A stretch of DNA of 64,000 bases. It comes from Astrocystis sublimbata. Lineage: Eukaryota; Ascomycota; Sordariomycetes; Xylariales; Xylariaceae. The number at the start of each line of letters is the position of its first letter. Positions within the stretch are counted from its first letter, which is position 1. The stretch spans positions 124,001-188,000 of the forward strand of contig JAJNNY010000060.1 of NCBI GenBank assembly GCA_022453515.1. Direction: 5' to 3'. The position numbers were made by a program, and so were the translations under genes. The notes below the pieces were generated by a model. It worked only from the letters and a program-made list of their open reading frames with translations, was not told the DNA's origin and made no database searches. Positions 10,840 through 22,721 of this stretch are shown here, piece after piece.

Positions 10840-12176
10840 ATGGATGGTTCGTCTTGGCCACCGGGAACGGATCTGTGCGACATCCCTTCAGGAACCCCCC
10901 CTGAAGGTGTAATTCCCAACTTCGAAAACCCCGAAACTCTGGTGTCTGTGCTTATTTCAGTCCCTATATTGTTGGAGGTCATACTAGTCGTCTTTACAGC
11001 ATGCCGAATTTTCGCCAACAAGCGCAACCTGTTGTTAAGTGACCGTAAGAGACACAAACCTCATCACGATCCCTTAACTTGGTTCATACACAAGACCAAT
11101 GCATAATGCTGACCTTTTCGAATGGGACAGACTTTGTTCTTGTCGCAGCGATACTATCAATCGCGCACACTGGCCTCCTGGTCAGTCAAACAAAATATGC
11201 GCGTCACCAATGGGATGTCAGAGCGTGTTGGTACACTGAAGGATATCCAAAAGTGAGAATATTTGCCAATTTGAGGTAATACTTCTGAAGCTGATTTCCT
11301 GTGGTGCACAGCTCCTCTTCTGCCAAGAAATTGTCGCAGCGTTCACTCTCTTCTTCTCCAAAGCCTCCATCTTTCTACTCTTTCAGCAACTCTTCGAAGT
11401 CACAAACCGGATGCGAATTGCGATTCGCGGCGGAATTATCTTCACCGCCTTACTTTACATCATCATCAATATCCCCTTGGGCGCGATCCTCAATGCGCCT
11501 CGTGCTGGCAGGAGCTGGACTACCGTTATTACAGAGGGGCATTCCGTGAAAGTGTTAATATGGGGAGTGATCCAGTCCGTCCTCGCAATTGGACTAGATC
11601 TCTTCATATTTATACTTCCCATTCCCGTGATTATGAAGCTGCATCTGTCAACTAGGAAAAAAGTTCGTCTTATAGCAGTGTTCACCACTGCCCTGATGTA
11701 AGTCAAGCAACCTCCCTCGCTATCGGTCAGCCGTCATTAACAGCCAGAAAAGAGGAGTTCTCGCTTGTGTGTTATCTCTAGTCTACAGGATTCAAGCCTT
11801 GGACACGAACGATGGCACATGGAAGTACACCGCTTTGCTGATATGCAACTTGGTAGAGATTGACGTCGCAATCATTGTCAGCTGCACCCCAGGCTTCGCA
11901 AATTTCACAAAGGTCTACATGTCTAAAATCAATATCTTCAAATCGCCTCGCCGGGATATCAACTACGACGTTGAGTCAAAAGATCCGAATAAGCCTAGGA
12001 CTGGAAGGAGGTTTGGCAAACCGAGGGACTACTTGTCCCTCTGGGCCCAAGACACCTACAACATCCAGAGTACGAGCGCGACTAGAGTTGGTATTAGCAC
12101 GGAGCCTGTTTCGTCACATTCGATGCCCAGCACGCCTCAATATTCCGAAGTCCGTTACGGATCAAGTGTTGTCTGA
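10840..12176 (+). CDS. PTH11-like seven-transmembrane (fungal rhodopsin-domain) protein
   Basis: Four exons: 10840-11044, 11131-11252, 11312-11697 and 11753-12176, giving 378 residues. Donors are GTAAGA, GTGAGA and GTAAGT, and the first intron has a GCTGAC branch site 15 nt before its AG. Seven hydrophobic spans can be placed: one in exon 1, one in exon 2, three in exon 3, one across the exon 3/4 junction and one in exon 4. The LDLFIFILPIPVIMKL helix and the IVSCTPGF segment at the end of the last span are typical of the large fungal family that includes the Pth11-type receptors. The N-terminus is short with no CFEM domain. The C-terminal tail is about 90 residues, Ser/Thr-rich and presumably cytoplasmic. 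The family contains surface sensors, but ligand and signalling role cannot be read here. Confidence 0.82.
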
Positions 12177-14209
12177 GAAATTGGTATTGATTCTGCGTCT
12201 TTGTTAAAGGGCCATATTGCGAAATTGTCTAGGGCATCTTCGTGTGTCCGTGTTGGTATAATCTTTCGTAAACAAATTGTTTGGCTGTTAAGTATACTTG
12301 AGACTCGAATCAAGTTGGTGCATTTATTCTCCCCGAGAGTACTTTCAATGTCGTCTGTAAAGTTTGCGCTTTCCACACAATATCAGCATTATGTGACTCA
12401 TTCTGGTCACTTTCGCTTGATGACGCAGTGAGTGTTGCCAAGACTGTTCCCTTGGAGTCTTTCGAGCTTGGCGTCACCTGCAACCATACGAGCTGCTATT
12501 AGACATAAGCGATCATCTGCAGTGAATCTGCAGTGATTTTGTGTGTCTTATCATCGAATAATAGTAAGATAAATTATCTTAAGTAAGCTTGTAGTCAGCA
12601 TATCTTGTCCTGCGGATCATTTAACATTTGCAGTGCCACGTAAAAGTTTGCGTCATGTAAGTGAACCTACTGGCGTCGCCAGTCTGGCGATGTGCCGCAC
12701 TAGACCAGGGGTCAGGCGTGGGTTACCAGCTTTTGACGAACGCATACTATCTCAAGGCAGGCAGCTTGAGGCTCTGCTAAGCAATTACGATTCATCAGTC
12801 GCTTGAAAGACTGATCGCGTTCCGTATTACACAGGCCGGGGGTCTTGAAGAGGTAGTCTATTAGTGTGAGCGGCAGACTGGACAGACCTGACGGAAAGGT
12901 GGCATGGGTGGTATCAATCCCTGCAGGCTGAATAATGCTATAGTCAAGGTGGCATACCTAAGTGCGGCGTAGCAAACTATCTGGTCATTCGCCTGTGCGC
13001 ATTGGCACATGAAAACATCTCATTCATAGCCTTCTACTCGGCCCGCTATACGAAGAATAAATGTCCGATCCTAGCCTCACATGCACTGCTATATAGCGAA
13101 CATATATTGTTCGTATGGCACGATCGGCCCCGAGGGCCCCGAGGGCAGGAGGCCAACCGCCGCACCAGTCTCGCCAGTTACTACTAGGCCAAGAACACTT
13201 TGCCGCACTGTAAAATGCCTTGCCTTACATCGATTTGTCCGATCTTTTAAATTGGACTTAGGGATCAATCATATGAACAGTAGAAGAACATGATGGTTTT
13301 TCGATAGGGGTGGCCGTTCAAGAAGGTCTTATATCGAAAGGGCCAAGTCCATTGACACGCCGAAGATAATCCCGCGCAGGGCCAAAGCTCTGTGAGAATA
13401 AAGGCAAAATAGGTCTGTTCTGTACGAAAAGAAGGCGCAGAAAGGATAAGGTGTTATCGGGTAGTTCCGTTACAGAGTGCGGAATACAAGCAACGGCTGG
13501 GCATTCGCTAAGAGTAAGGTGAGCTTGGCAACAGCTTCATCTGGGCTCTTTCTAACTGATGCTTTAATTAGATTGACCCTTATTTAGGAACAGGTTCGTG
13601 AGGTGAAAGGCTTGGCTCTTACGAGAGAGCTGCAGTTTCGGGAAACGCACAGTCTCGGCAGTAATTAGTAAGGTGTTCTGTCGATTTGACCCCTGCTCAG
13701 TTTCTCAGCTTTTCATCACCTGCTGTGCCATCAATTGAGCCTACTCACACCACTGGGAATCAGCTGCCCAATCGCATTTATAATCATCGCATGAATCACG
13801 GTGGTGGCCACGACTCACTTGTTACCAATATGACGGACATGGAATCAAGAGCGCCTCTCACCGAATGTCCAATCAGCGCTTCTCTGAATAGCAAAAGCAA
13901 TCTTGCGGCTGGGTGCTGATACTGGGAAATATCTATACATAGAAAATGATCCTTGCTATAATTTCCAGCTGGTACAAGGATGAGGCGGGGTGGCCAGATC
14001 GAGATTGTCATCCGAACCTATAACAGGGATACTAGGAAGTAATTACACGATTGTGTTCTACTTCATGAAGTCGATGTTTAATACTTAAACATTATCCCTC
14101 CTCTTGAAAAATAATGAACACTGCAATCTTCTTGAATCTGCCTACCTAGGTTTTTTGGAGCAAGTAGGATCTCACACAACCCATCACAACAAAACGGCCG
14201 AAGGGAGAC
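12177..14209. other. Intergenic spacer
   Basis: Two kilobases without a supported gene. A tandem CTGCAGTGA motif occurs near 12518-12537 and a GC-rich near-palindrome of CCCCGAGGG units near 13128-13147. A TACCTAGGT copy lies at 14143-14151, about 60 bp before the next start codon. Short open frames show no family resemblance. Confidence 0.5.
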
Positions 14210-17200
14210 ATGGATATCGAATGCGAGGGTTGTTCGAAAACAGAAGAGCTGAAGTTCTGCGAGGCATGCAACGAATATTACTGCGACGAATGTTGGCACA
14301 AGCGCAGAGCGCATCGAGAGGGTAGAGTTGGCCCAAATGGTATACTTCATGGCCAGCTCGATCCCATCATTGTCCAACGGGTGAATGAATGGATGGCCCA
14401 GCCTAAAGACAAAGAAGAAGAGCAGGCCCAGCATCAATTCAATACAGACTCAGTTTGGTTCGGCCTCAGCAAGGACAACTATGGCGACCCTGTGCTGGCT
14501 GAATATCGCAGGTTTACTGCTGTAATGATGGATACCTTGGAAGGCGTGTCAGGGCCAAGATACCCGGGGCTTGTGTCATTTGTTGGACAGACAGGTAAGC
14601 CAGACACCACTACTCATTATGGTGTGCTTGAAGAGTGTTCAAGTTAAGTGACTAAGTCAATAACCTTTACGTACTATGATGTTATAGGCGCTGGAAAGAG
14701 CTCCCTTATTCGACTGCTATTGGGTATCGGGAATCGTGACGATAAGCCAGTGTCGGCGCCAGTCGTTGGTCGCAGCAACGTCGATGTCCCAACATCGGCA
14801 GATGTGCATCTCTTTCTCGATCCATCCTCTGAATACGAACGACCTATCTTGTTCGCCGATTGTGAGGGCTTTGAAGGTGGTGAGAGAGAAACTGTCGCGC
14901 AGTCTGCTTCTTCGAACCCACGCTTGTCGGGACCATCATCAAATGAAGGCCTGCCGTCCCTCAACCGTATTTTACACTTCACCAAACGTGCTCTCCGGTG
15001 GGCGTCTCGAGATTCTCGAGATTACGAGACCACCAGCAAGCGTCAATATGCCGTATCCGAGATGTACCCCCGCATCTTTCACGCATTCTCGGACGTCATC
15101 GTCTTCGTTCTCAACAACCCAAGATAAGCATCAACGATTCTCATGACCGTATATACGTCAGGATCCCGAGGGCCCGAGAATCGTTAGTTGACCTGTTTCA
15201 ATAGGACTATGGAGGATGTTGTTCAAAAACTCCTGTTCTGGGCAGATTCGAATTACTCAGCCTCGATCAATCTACCCAGCAAGCCCCACGCACTCATCGT
15301 TCTCAATAAAGCGAATAGCGAAGTCTCGGGCGATCATTGGAGCCGGCATCGCGCAACTGAAGAATTCTTCAAATCGATGGACCCCCAGGTGTTTAAGAAC
15401 AAGACGTTCGAGCGGTATGCGAGGAAGTGGGCAAAACTCGACATCACGAACATGCAGGAGCTGTTTGAGTGTTACTACTCGAGCGTGAACGTCATACGCA
15501 TTCCAGACAAGAGCCGGTATCAACTCTTCCACGAGCAGGGGATTGTCCTGGCCGAGACGATTCGCTACTACTGCGACGCAGCCCAACGCAAGAAGAGAGA
15601 ACGCAAGATGTTACCCGATGCCGATCAGTTCCAGCAGTACCTTTCCATGGCGTTCGACCACTTTTCCGAGACTCTGGACGAGCCGTTCGATTACATCAAA
15701 GCCTCGCTCAAAAACCGCCCACCCCCAAAGACCCTGGCGGACAACTTGCAGGAATTTGTTTTGCTTCTAGCGCAGACGACAAACAGGGAAGGTGAGATCA
15801 AATGGCTCTTTGACAAAATCACAACGCTGGTGGCGTCGTGCGTGATGCTCGACTCGGCTAGGAAGCAGCTATTTGGGAAACCCCACGAGTGGTTTTCTAT
15901 GAGCTCGTCGAGGTCGCAAAACACATCCTACCGCGATATCTGCGCCGATACCATACGTGAATACTACGAGCTGCGGGTTCCTTGTACGTACCGCATCAAG
16001 CCGGGCATCTCTTACCCAGGTGGGTTCGAGTGTGTGGCACCGAAGAGGGCCCACGGCGGAATACACAGAGGGAAAACCTGGATCGCGGAAGAGCCGCCCG
16101 GTAGATACGAGCCCCCTGAGGACTTCGAATTTCGAGCGTATGACTGGGGGTCTCGTGTTGAGGCTCGCCTCGTCGAGCTTCACCAAAATGACATGAGTAG
16201 CGGCTCAAGTGAGGCCCGCATTGAAGCCCACGGCCGCATTCTCCAGTTCAGCTTTGTCAACAACAGGATCTGTCTCGGATGTTTGTTCAACCCGGCTCAG
16301 TATACTCTGAATTGTGGACATACGTTCTGCCGTGAGTGCGTGTTGGGCTTTGGTCACCGAGACGAAACATGCAATGTCATTTTGGACAACTGTCCGCTAG
16401 CTGGCGATAGACAGTCTTGCCAGAGGAGTGCCCCTCATATCACGCAGTCGATATCTTTACCAACTCGGATAGCACTCGAACCGGCCTATTCCGGGCTGAG
16501 GATTCTGACCTTAGATGGGTGAGTTAATGTCTGTCTTCATCTTTGCATATTGCTGCAGCGAACTCCATTAATAACAATATCCACAACAGAGGTGGAATCC
16601 GTGGAATCATTGAGCTTGTGGTGCTCAGAGCCATCGAAGACTGTATTGGCGTGCCACTCCAGCGATTCTTTGACATCGTGATAGGCACTAGGTACCAACC
16701 CCTTGCCCCCCTCCCCCCGGGTTCCCGCACCAAAGCGTGAGCTGGCCCATTTCCGGGGCACAGTAGCTGACGAGTCTATAGCACTGGGGGCATCATATCC
16801 CTCGGCTTTGGCCACAACATGTGGTCCATAAGCGAGTGCATGGAGAAGTTTGAAGGACTCGTACGACAAGCCTTCACCAAGCGGAGATTCCAAGACCTTC
16901 GAGGTATCAGACATCTCGAACTGATCTGGAAAGGCAGCCGATACGAAACACGAGCCTTCGAGAGTGCACTGCAGGAGGCGTTTGGTGACTCGCCTCTTTT
17001 TGGGTCACCGCCACAAACCCAGGAAACAGACGAAAGCTCAAATCTAAAAGTTGCCGTTCTGACCGCCTCTGGATCGGGAACCAAGGCCAAAGTCATGTCC
17101 AATTACAATGTCAAGCAGATTCACAATGCCACCGGAGAGACAACGCAGCAATCTTCGAAGGGCGGCAAGCAAGGGTCTGTCCTCAACTATGAAAGGCACA

Positions 17201-18246
17201 GACATTCGGACCCTAAGCATGAAGTAAAAGTGTGGGAAGCGTGAGTTGCCTCTCAAATCTGCTTTTACGCCCCATGAGTAAGTCACATTGCTAACACGGG
17301 AACTAGAGCACGAGCAACGTCGGCCGCACCTGGCTATTTCAAGCCCTTTACACATCATACCAAGGAACAGTTTGTAGACGGAGCGATTCTTCACAACAAC
17401 CCTATCGAAGTAGCCATGGCTGAATGGCGGAACGTCGTCGCAGGGAGTAACCTGTCCCCAAGACCAGACATCATCTTGTCACTCGGCACGGGGCTCCAGA
17501 ACGACTACAGGTACAACGAAGAAGCCCGCTCCAAGATGTCTGGCCTCGTGAGCATCCTCCCCGAGGTCTCGACCAAAGTGTCGTTTGTCAAGATGCTCTT
17601 CACCATGATCAGCTATCAGATCAAGCTCAACCTCGACGCCGAGCGCCGGTGGCAGCAATGGCACGAAGGCATTGCCGACGAGCAGCTGCTGCCGCGCATC
17701 TTCCGCATCAACCCGGACCTCGGCGAAGCGCCGCCGCTGCTCGATGCCGTCGACCAGGTCACGTCTCTGAAAGACCAGGTCACGGGCTGGATACACAACA
17801 GCGAAGCGGAGAAGCAGCGGATCAGAAACATTGCGTGCCGCCTCGTCGCCAGCTCCTTCTACTACGAGCGCACGGGCAACGCGCACAAAACGGAAGACGA
17901 GCTCCTGCAACTGCGCGGCGTGATCCGATGTCGACTGCCCGAGGAGTCGGCTGATATGAAAGCATTGGGCACATTCCTGCGTTCCAACAATCGCAGCGCG
18001 GCGCCCTCCTTCTTGGTGATGCAGAAGGACGGCGACGACCAACGGTTTCCGGTGCCGGTGGAAGCGATGATCGATGACGGGCGTTTCTCTGGTGTGCCTG
18101 TCACCATAACAACCCCTTTCGAGGAGACGGTGACGAGCATGGCCCTCGAGCTTACCGGGTTTGTCGAGAAGCACAATATGTTTTACATCAGCGGGTTTCC
18201 TCGATGTCTGATGAAGAATGACTTTGAATTGCTGCGAAAGCTTTGA
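14210..18246 (+). CDS. Multidomain B-box-like / P-loop GTPase / RING-like / patatin phospholipase protein
   Basis: Six exons: 14210-14594, 14688-15123, 15205-16518, 16590-16691, 16782-17240 and 17307-18246, giving 1211 residues. Domains in order: a B-box-like zinc finger (Cys 5, 8, 17, 20, 25, 28 and His 30, 35); a GTPase-type P-loop domain with Walker A GQTGAGKS (126-133), DCEG (186-189) and NKAN (308-311, a G4-like motif); a long helical middle; a RING-like cluster (CLGC at 630, CGHTFCREC at 644-652, further Cys to about 680); and a patatin domain with oxyanion loop DGGGIRG (from 711), nucleophile GTSTGG (Ser 746) and DGA (Asp 923). All catalytic and nucleotide-binding residues are intact. 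Patatins hydrolyse membrane lipids, and fungal and bacterial immune-like proteins use them as effectors. A nucleotide-switched, self-regulating lipase is inferred. Intron 15124-15204 starts with AT rather than GT (see findings), so this join rests on homology. Confidence 0.8.
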
Positions 18247-18404
18247 TGACGCATTGAAACGACGGTCGGAGTCTTGGGAGTGGAAAATGGGCTGTTTGGA
18301 TTTGTTAATGGTGAATAGTAGCGTCTTGCTATTTATGGTCTTGGTCAAAGTTCTAGCACTTTGAAAGCATAAGGTAGCGTTGGAGACGGAGGAATCATGG
18401 AAGC

Positions 18405-18410
18405 AAAAAA
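18405..18410 (-). terminator. Pol III terminator of the adjacent tRNA-like gene
   Basis: Six T residues on the minus strand lie a few bases beyond the 3' end of the tRNA-like element. This is the standard RNA polymerase III stop signal. Confidence 0.6.
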
Positions 18411-18415
18411 GAATG

Positions 18416-18523
18416 TGGCCGTCGAGGGAATCGAACCCCCAGCACTGAACGCTATAGATAAGGATGCTTCTCGCTGGATAACAACATTGCGTCGCTTATA
18501 CCGCTAGGCCAACCATTACGGCC
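18416..18523 (-). tRNA. Intron-containing tRNA-like pol III gene, isotype not assigned
   Basis: Read on the minus strand, the element begins GGCCGTA and ends GACGGCCA, so six of seven acceptor pairs form. It contains a good A box (TGGCCTAGCGG) and a perfect B box (GGTTCGATTCC), a T arm GGGGG-TTCGATT-CCCTC, and a T6 terminator just downstream. A GACGC/GCGTT anticodon-stem pair flanks about 36 nt, implying a loop plus an intron of roughly 29 nt. About five extra bases between the acceptor stem and the D arm do not fit a standard cloverleaf, and the anticodon could not be settled by eye. It may be an unusual tRNA gene or a tRNA-derived element. Confidence 0.6.
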
Positions 18524-21497
18524 TTTGGTAGTGTTCTTGGGAGCTTGTAGAGTAATTTGGTATATAAAGTTAGTGCTATCGGGCTTCCGTATGTATTCCG
18601 AAGGTTTAAATGGAGGCCAGCATAGCAGTATCTAAAGTACTAGGTCAGTTTATAGATAGCGAGGGTAAAAACGAGAATAACATAAAAAATTAGTAGGTAT
18701 ATGTTAATGTTTATGTCTAGCATAACGTATAACAACTTTGTTGAAGTTGGATAGGAATATTACACAATATAGCCCCCTTAGATACGAATGCATTGAGAAC
18801 ACTCCATGTACTTGCGTTTATGGATGTCTTGCAATCAAGCAGGTGACGAGGTAGCCCGCATACAAAGTATCTGCGACAGCTCGACTGGAATCCGGGTGGT
18901 TGTACACTAGTACGGCTTGCACCGTCCTTTACAACTCACTATTCAGCGGCGTGAGAAATATACGAACGTGCGGCACAGCGAGAAATTCGTGATTGCGGAT
19001 TGCGGGATTTGACAATTGCTATGGGATATGAAGTCAGTCCCGGAGCTCGCATCCTGGCTCGCGAACCATGCGACGAAGTGAGATGGCGACATCGCAACTG
19101 CTGAAAAGCAAATGCATGCAAAGTGCGGGATAAGCACGATGATTGGCGATAGGAAAGTTTATCATCGGCTAGAAAATGCCGCTTGTTATTCGCAGAATCG
19201 CAGTTGCCTAACACAGAATCGTGAGATGCAAAAGTGCCAAAGCTCGCCAAAGTGCGATGGCGGTCAATGAATGGCGTGAATGATGGTGCGAGCTAGTATT
19301 CTCAAATGGCGATCGGCACCAAGTGGGTTGCGAACGGGCAAATGCAAATGCCCTATCAGAACCCCGCCACGCCCCATGCCGAGGCAGCAATGCACACGAT
19401 AGCTTCGCTGGAATCAACGAGAACCACAACGGGGCCAATGACTGATAGAATCTCACTAGGCATACGAAGGATCGACGAGCGTTGTCGATAAAGGGCAGCT
19501 GACAAAGGATACAGGCGAGACAAGCGCGACAGGTTGCTTTAACTCGGGCGGAAGCGCAGGCGATACAACTAGGATCTATAAATGGGTTCCGAATGGGAAG
19601 GGGGAACTCGGAAGCTGACGCTGGCTTCTGGTCCTGTTCTGGCTGGGATAGGTCGCTGGTGGCTTGGGTGGCTGTCGGGATAGCACCATCAAAGCCTCTA
19701 TTTGCGAAAGCTGGTGTTTAATTGGATCCTAACCGCGAATCCTCTGGCAGCGATGTGGGTATTCCCTCAGCGATCTTCGCCATGACAGATGCTCCTGCAT
19801 TGCGTAGTCCGTAGTCTAACCTAGGGGGTTACTGATAGACGAAAATCAGGGATCACGTTATGTGAGCAAGAGAGGGTTATGGCCGCTGCCGCAGATTTAC
19901 GATACACGTCGAATAGCAGCATGATTTCTTCACAACACACACAACACATCAACTCGAAACAACTGACTGGTAATTTTTGAGCCTCATGATGAATGGCGCA
20001 TGGAAATATGACGGCATCACGCTTGGCGCTGCCGCCAAGTGGCCAAGATCCGGGGGGGCAAAGCTTGTCTGAGGGCTATTGTCGGGAGTTCCCCGTAGGG
20101 CCGTAGAGGTGTGATGCCGAGACACGCGAGAACATGTTCAGCGAAGTCAAGCATGGACAGTTGCATTAACCTGTGATGTCGCTGCGGGTCAAGCGTCGGC
20201 AGATGAAACGATTGGAACCAGGACCCATGCACCACTTGTCCTGGTTTAGCAGGTTGTCGATAACCCTAATCCAACCAGCCTCAGTGGCGATCCCGAGTGG
20301 ATGGCGTGAGGAGGAGCGAGAGTAGTAATGCGATGTGAGGGCGCAGCCTGTGGCGAGCCCGAGCAAGCTGAGTCGCAATGCAGTCTTGAGAATAGGAGTT
20401 CTTTTGCAGGCGAACAGACACGATGATTTTCCAAGTTTGACTCGACGACTGTTATCTTGTAAATGCAGCACTGCCATTTCCAGTGTCCGCCAATTACAGT
20501 ATAGCTTTCAGCATTCGTGTCTTGTCTCATACTGAAGCCAAACCAGACTCGTGGACCGTTACGCATCAAATCAAACAACCAAATACCCCTGTGCGCCTCA
20601 CCCGAGTCATCTCAGGCACGCTCAGGGTTCAACCGATCTCACCTAGCACTGTAAGATCTGCTAACCCAAATTAGGAGGCCAAACGCAACGCCCAATAGAC
20701 GAACGAAGTCACCTTGGCCAGGAACCACGCCTCCACAGGCTTGGCAGGTGTGTTCCCGTTCAGTGGCAGTTCAAGCTCGTGATAGGTGAGCCGGCATATG
20801 CTAGTACAGGGGATAATGACTAGATCACTTTGCTAGAGGTTGTTACTACTTGTTAGTATCGTTGCGCAATAGGGAAAACGCATCGCACATCAAATCAAGC
20901 AAGCACTCAACCCCAAACCTCAAGGTTGGCACGTAAACAAGGATACCACAGCCAACCAGATCCTCTTCAGACCAACGCGCAGAGTTGTGCAGACGCATTT
21001 GCGTAAGCTCCCTCAGCCAACATGGGCCATTCGAAGCTTGTATTGGGCAAGATGACTAAATTCAAGGATCGCCTCATCTGCTGATGCTGTCACCTCTTCT
21101 CTCGGCCGGACCTGCGCTAGGCCAACGATCGTCATGGAATCCACAACGCCGCACCCACCATACCCACGGATTCCCCTTGCCGTCCCTTCAGTCACCACGG
21201 ACGATAATCCAAAGAAGGCAGTCGGCTCAGCCGCGACCGCTCGGGCGATGGCAAACACGATGGCGTCTTACGAATCCCTCCCGCTCCTTCTCTATCGGGT
21301 GTTCGCACTCGAGGCACTATCATCAAGGTATCGGGTCTTCGTCGAGTCTCAACCTCTATAAGACGTCTGGCTTCCCATCCCCATCGACAATCTTCTTTTT
21401 AGCATCACCACCTTCACACTCATTCCACATTCACTCAGCAGCACCAGCGGCCTTCCCTTCCCTCGAGCATCCATACTTGTAATTAACAGTTGACATC
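18524..21497. other. Intergenic spacer between the pol III gene and the aspartic protease
   Basis: About 3 kb with no supported gene. The segment 18540-18780, just upstream of the pol III gene, is AT-rich. The part at 20870-21497 has the CA/CT-rich composition of a promoter and 5' UTR. Open frames up to about 130 codons occur near 21084-21482 but have no recognisable motif and precede the protease directly. Confidence 0.5.
21357..21362 (+). promoter_or_regulatory. Candidate TATA element of the aspartic protease gene
   Basis: TATAAG lies 136 bp before the protease ATG and is followed by CT/CA-rich sequence typical of fungal 5' UTRs. Its position suits a core promoter, but the evidence is only positional. 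Confidence 0.35.
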
Positions 21498-22721
21498 ATG
21501 GTTCCCCAACCCACCGCCGTCGCCCTCACCGCGGCCCTTGCCGGTCTGGCTGCCGCTGGCCCGATCAAGAGCAAGGTCGGCACCGCCAAGAACGGCTCCT
21601 TCACCGTCAACCAGGTGGCCAACGCCGCCTTCAAGCCCCACGGCCCCTTCCAGCTGGCCAAGGCATACAACAAGTATGGCATCCCCATGCCCGAAGGTCT
21701 CTCCAAGATGGTCGCCAACTACAACGCCGTCAAGAAGGCCAAGCGTGACTCCGGTAGCGCCAAGACCACCCCGGAGCAGTACGACATCCAGTACTTGACG
21801 CCCGTCAAGATCGGCACTCCCGCCCAGACCCTGAACTTGGATTTCGACTCGGGCTCCTCCGACCTGTGGGTCTTCAGCACCGACACCCCCAGCTCCTCCA
21901 TCAACGGCCAGACACAGTACGACCCCAGCAGCTCCTCATCCTCCGAGGAGGTCAGCGGTGCCAGGTGGAGCATCAGCTACGGTGACGGAAGCGCCTCCAG
22001 CGGCACCGTCTATCACGACATCGTCGACGTCGGCGGTGTCAGCTTCGACTCCCAGGCCGTGGAGTCTGCTGCTAAGGTCTCGGACCAGTTCGCCCAGGAC
22101 TCCAACAACGACGGCCTGCTCGGCCTGGCCTTCAGCACCCTGAACACCGTGACCCCCAAGCCCGAGAAGACCTTCTTCGACAACATTGTCGACAGCCTCG
22201 ACACGGCCGCCTGGACCGCCGACCTCAAGTACCACGAGGCCGGCACCTACGACTTCGGCGTCATCGACGACTCCAAGTACACGGGCGACATCAGCTACGT
22301 CGAGGTGGACGACAGCCAGGGCTTCTGGGGTTTCACCGCCGACATCGAGGGCGAGAGCGTCAGCGGCATCGCCGACACTGGCACAACCCTTGCCCTCCTC
22401 CCCGACTCCGTCGTCGACGCGTACTACGAGCAGGTCGACGGTGCCAAGAACGACCAGCAGCAGGGTGGCTACGTCTTCCCCTGCGACGCCGAGCTGCCCG
22501 ACTTCACCTTCAGCCCCGGCGACGCCAAGATCAGCATCCCCGGCGAGTACATCAACTACGCCCCCGCCGACGCGTCCGGCACCACCTGCTTCGGCGGCCT
22601 GCAGTCCGACGGCGGCCAGGGCATCTCCATCTACGGCGACATCGCCCTCAAGGCTGCCTTCGTCGTCTTCGACCAGACTGAGGGCGCTCCCCGTCTCGGC
22701 TGGGCCAACAAGGACCTATAA
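21498..22721 (+). CDS. Secreted pepsin-like aspartic protease (family A1)
   Basis: Intronless, 407 residues from the ATG at 21498. A hydrophobic signal peptide (about residues 1-20) is followed by a propeptide ending near the dibasic AKR at 81-83, a likely Kex2-type site. The mature enzyme has both catalytic motifs: FDSGSSDLW with Asp 117 and ADTGTT with Asp 293. The flap region contains YGDGS (161-165), and GTYDFG and FGGLQ blocks match fungal penicillopepsin/aspergillopepsin relatives. One Cys pair in the C-terminal half fits the conserved disulphide. The protein is expected outside the cell, acting at acid pH in nutrition or host-tissue degradation. Codon use is strongly C-ending compared with neighbouring spacers, suggesting high expression. 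Confidence 0.93.
   Translation: MVPQPTAVALTAALAGLAAAGPIKSKVGTAKNGSFTVNQVANAAFKPHGPFQLAKAYNKYGIPMPEGLSKMVANYNAVKKAKRDSGSAKTTPEQYDIQYLTPVKIGTPAQTLNLDFDSGSSDLWVFSTDTPSSSINGQTQYDPSSSSSSEEVSGARWSISYGDGSASSGTVYHDIVDVGGVSFDSQAVESAAKVSDQFAQDSNNDGLLGLAFSTLNTVTPKPEKTFFDNIVDSLDTAAWTADLKYHEAGTYDFGVIDDSKYTGDISYVEVDDSQGFWGFTADIEGESVSGIADTGTTLALLPDSVVDAYYEQVDGAKNDQQQGGYVFPCDAELPDFTFSPGDAKISIPGEYINYAPADASGTTCFGGLQSDGGQGISIYGDIALKAAFVVFDQTEGAPRLGWANKDL

Noticed and set aside
13120..13150. GC-rich CCCCGAGGG tandem/palindrome as an origin or regulator site
   Set aside because: Single small occurrence in a spacer; nothing supports a function.
17479..18348. 289-codon minus-strand frame opposite the patatin exon
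   Set aside because: Mirror frame of a strongly coding exon with intact patatin motifs; no independent support.
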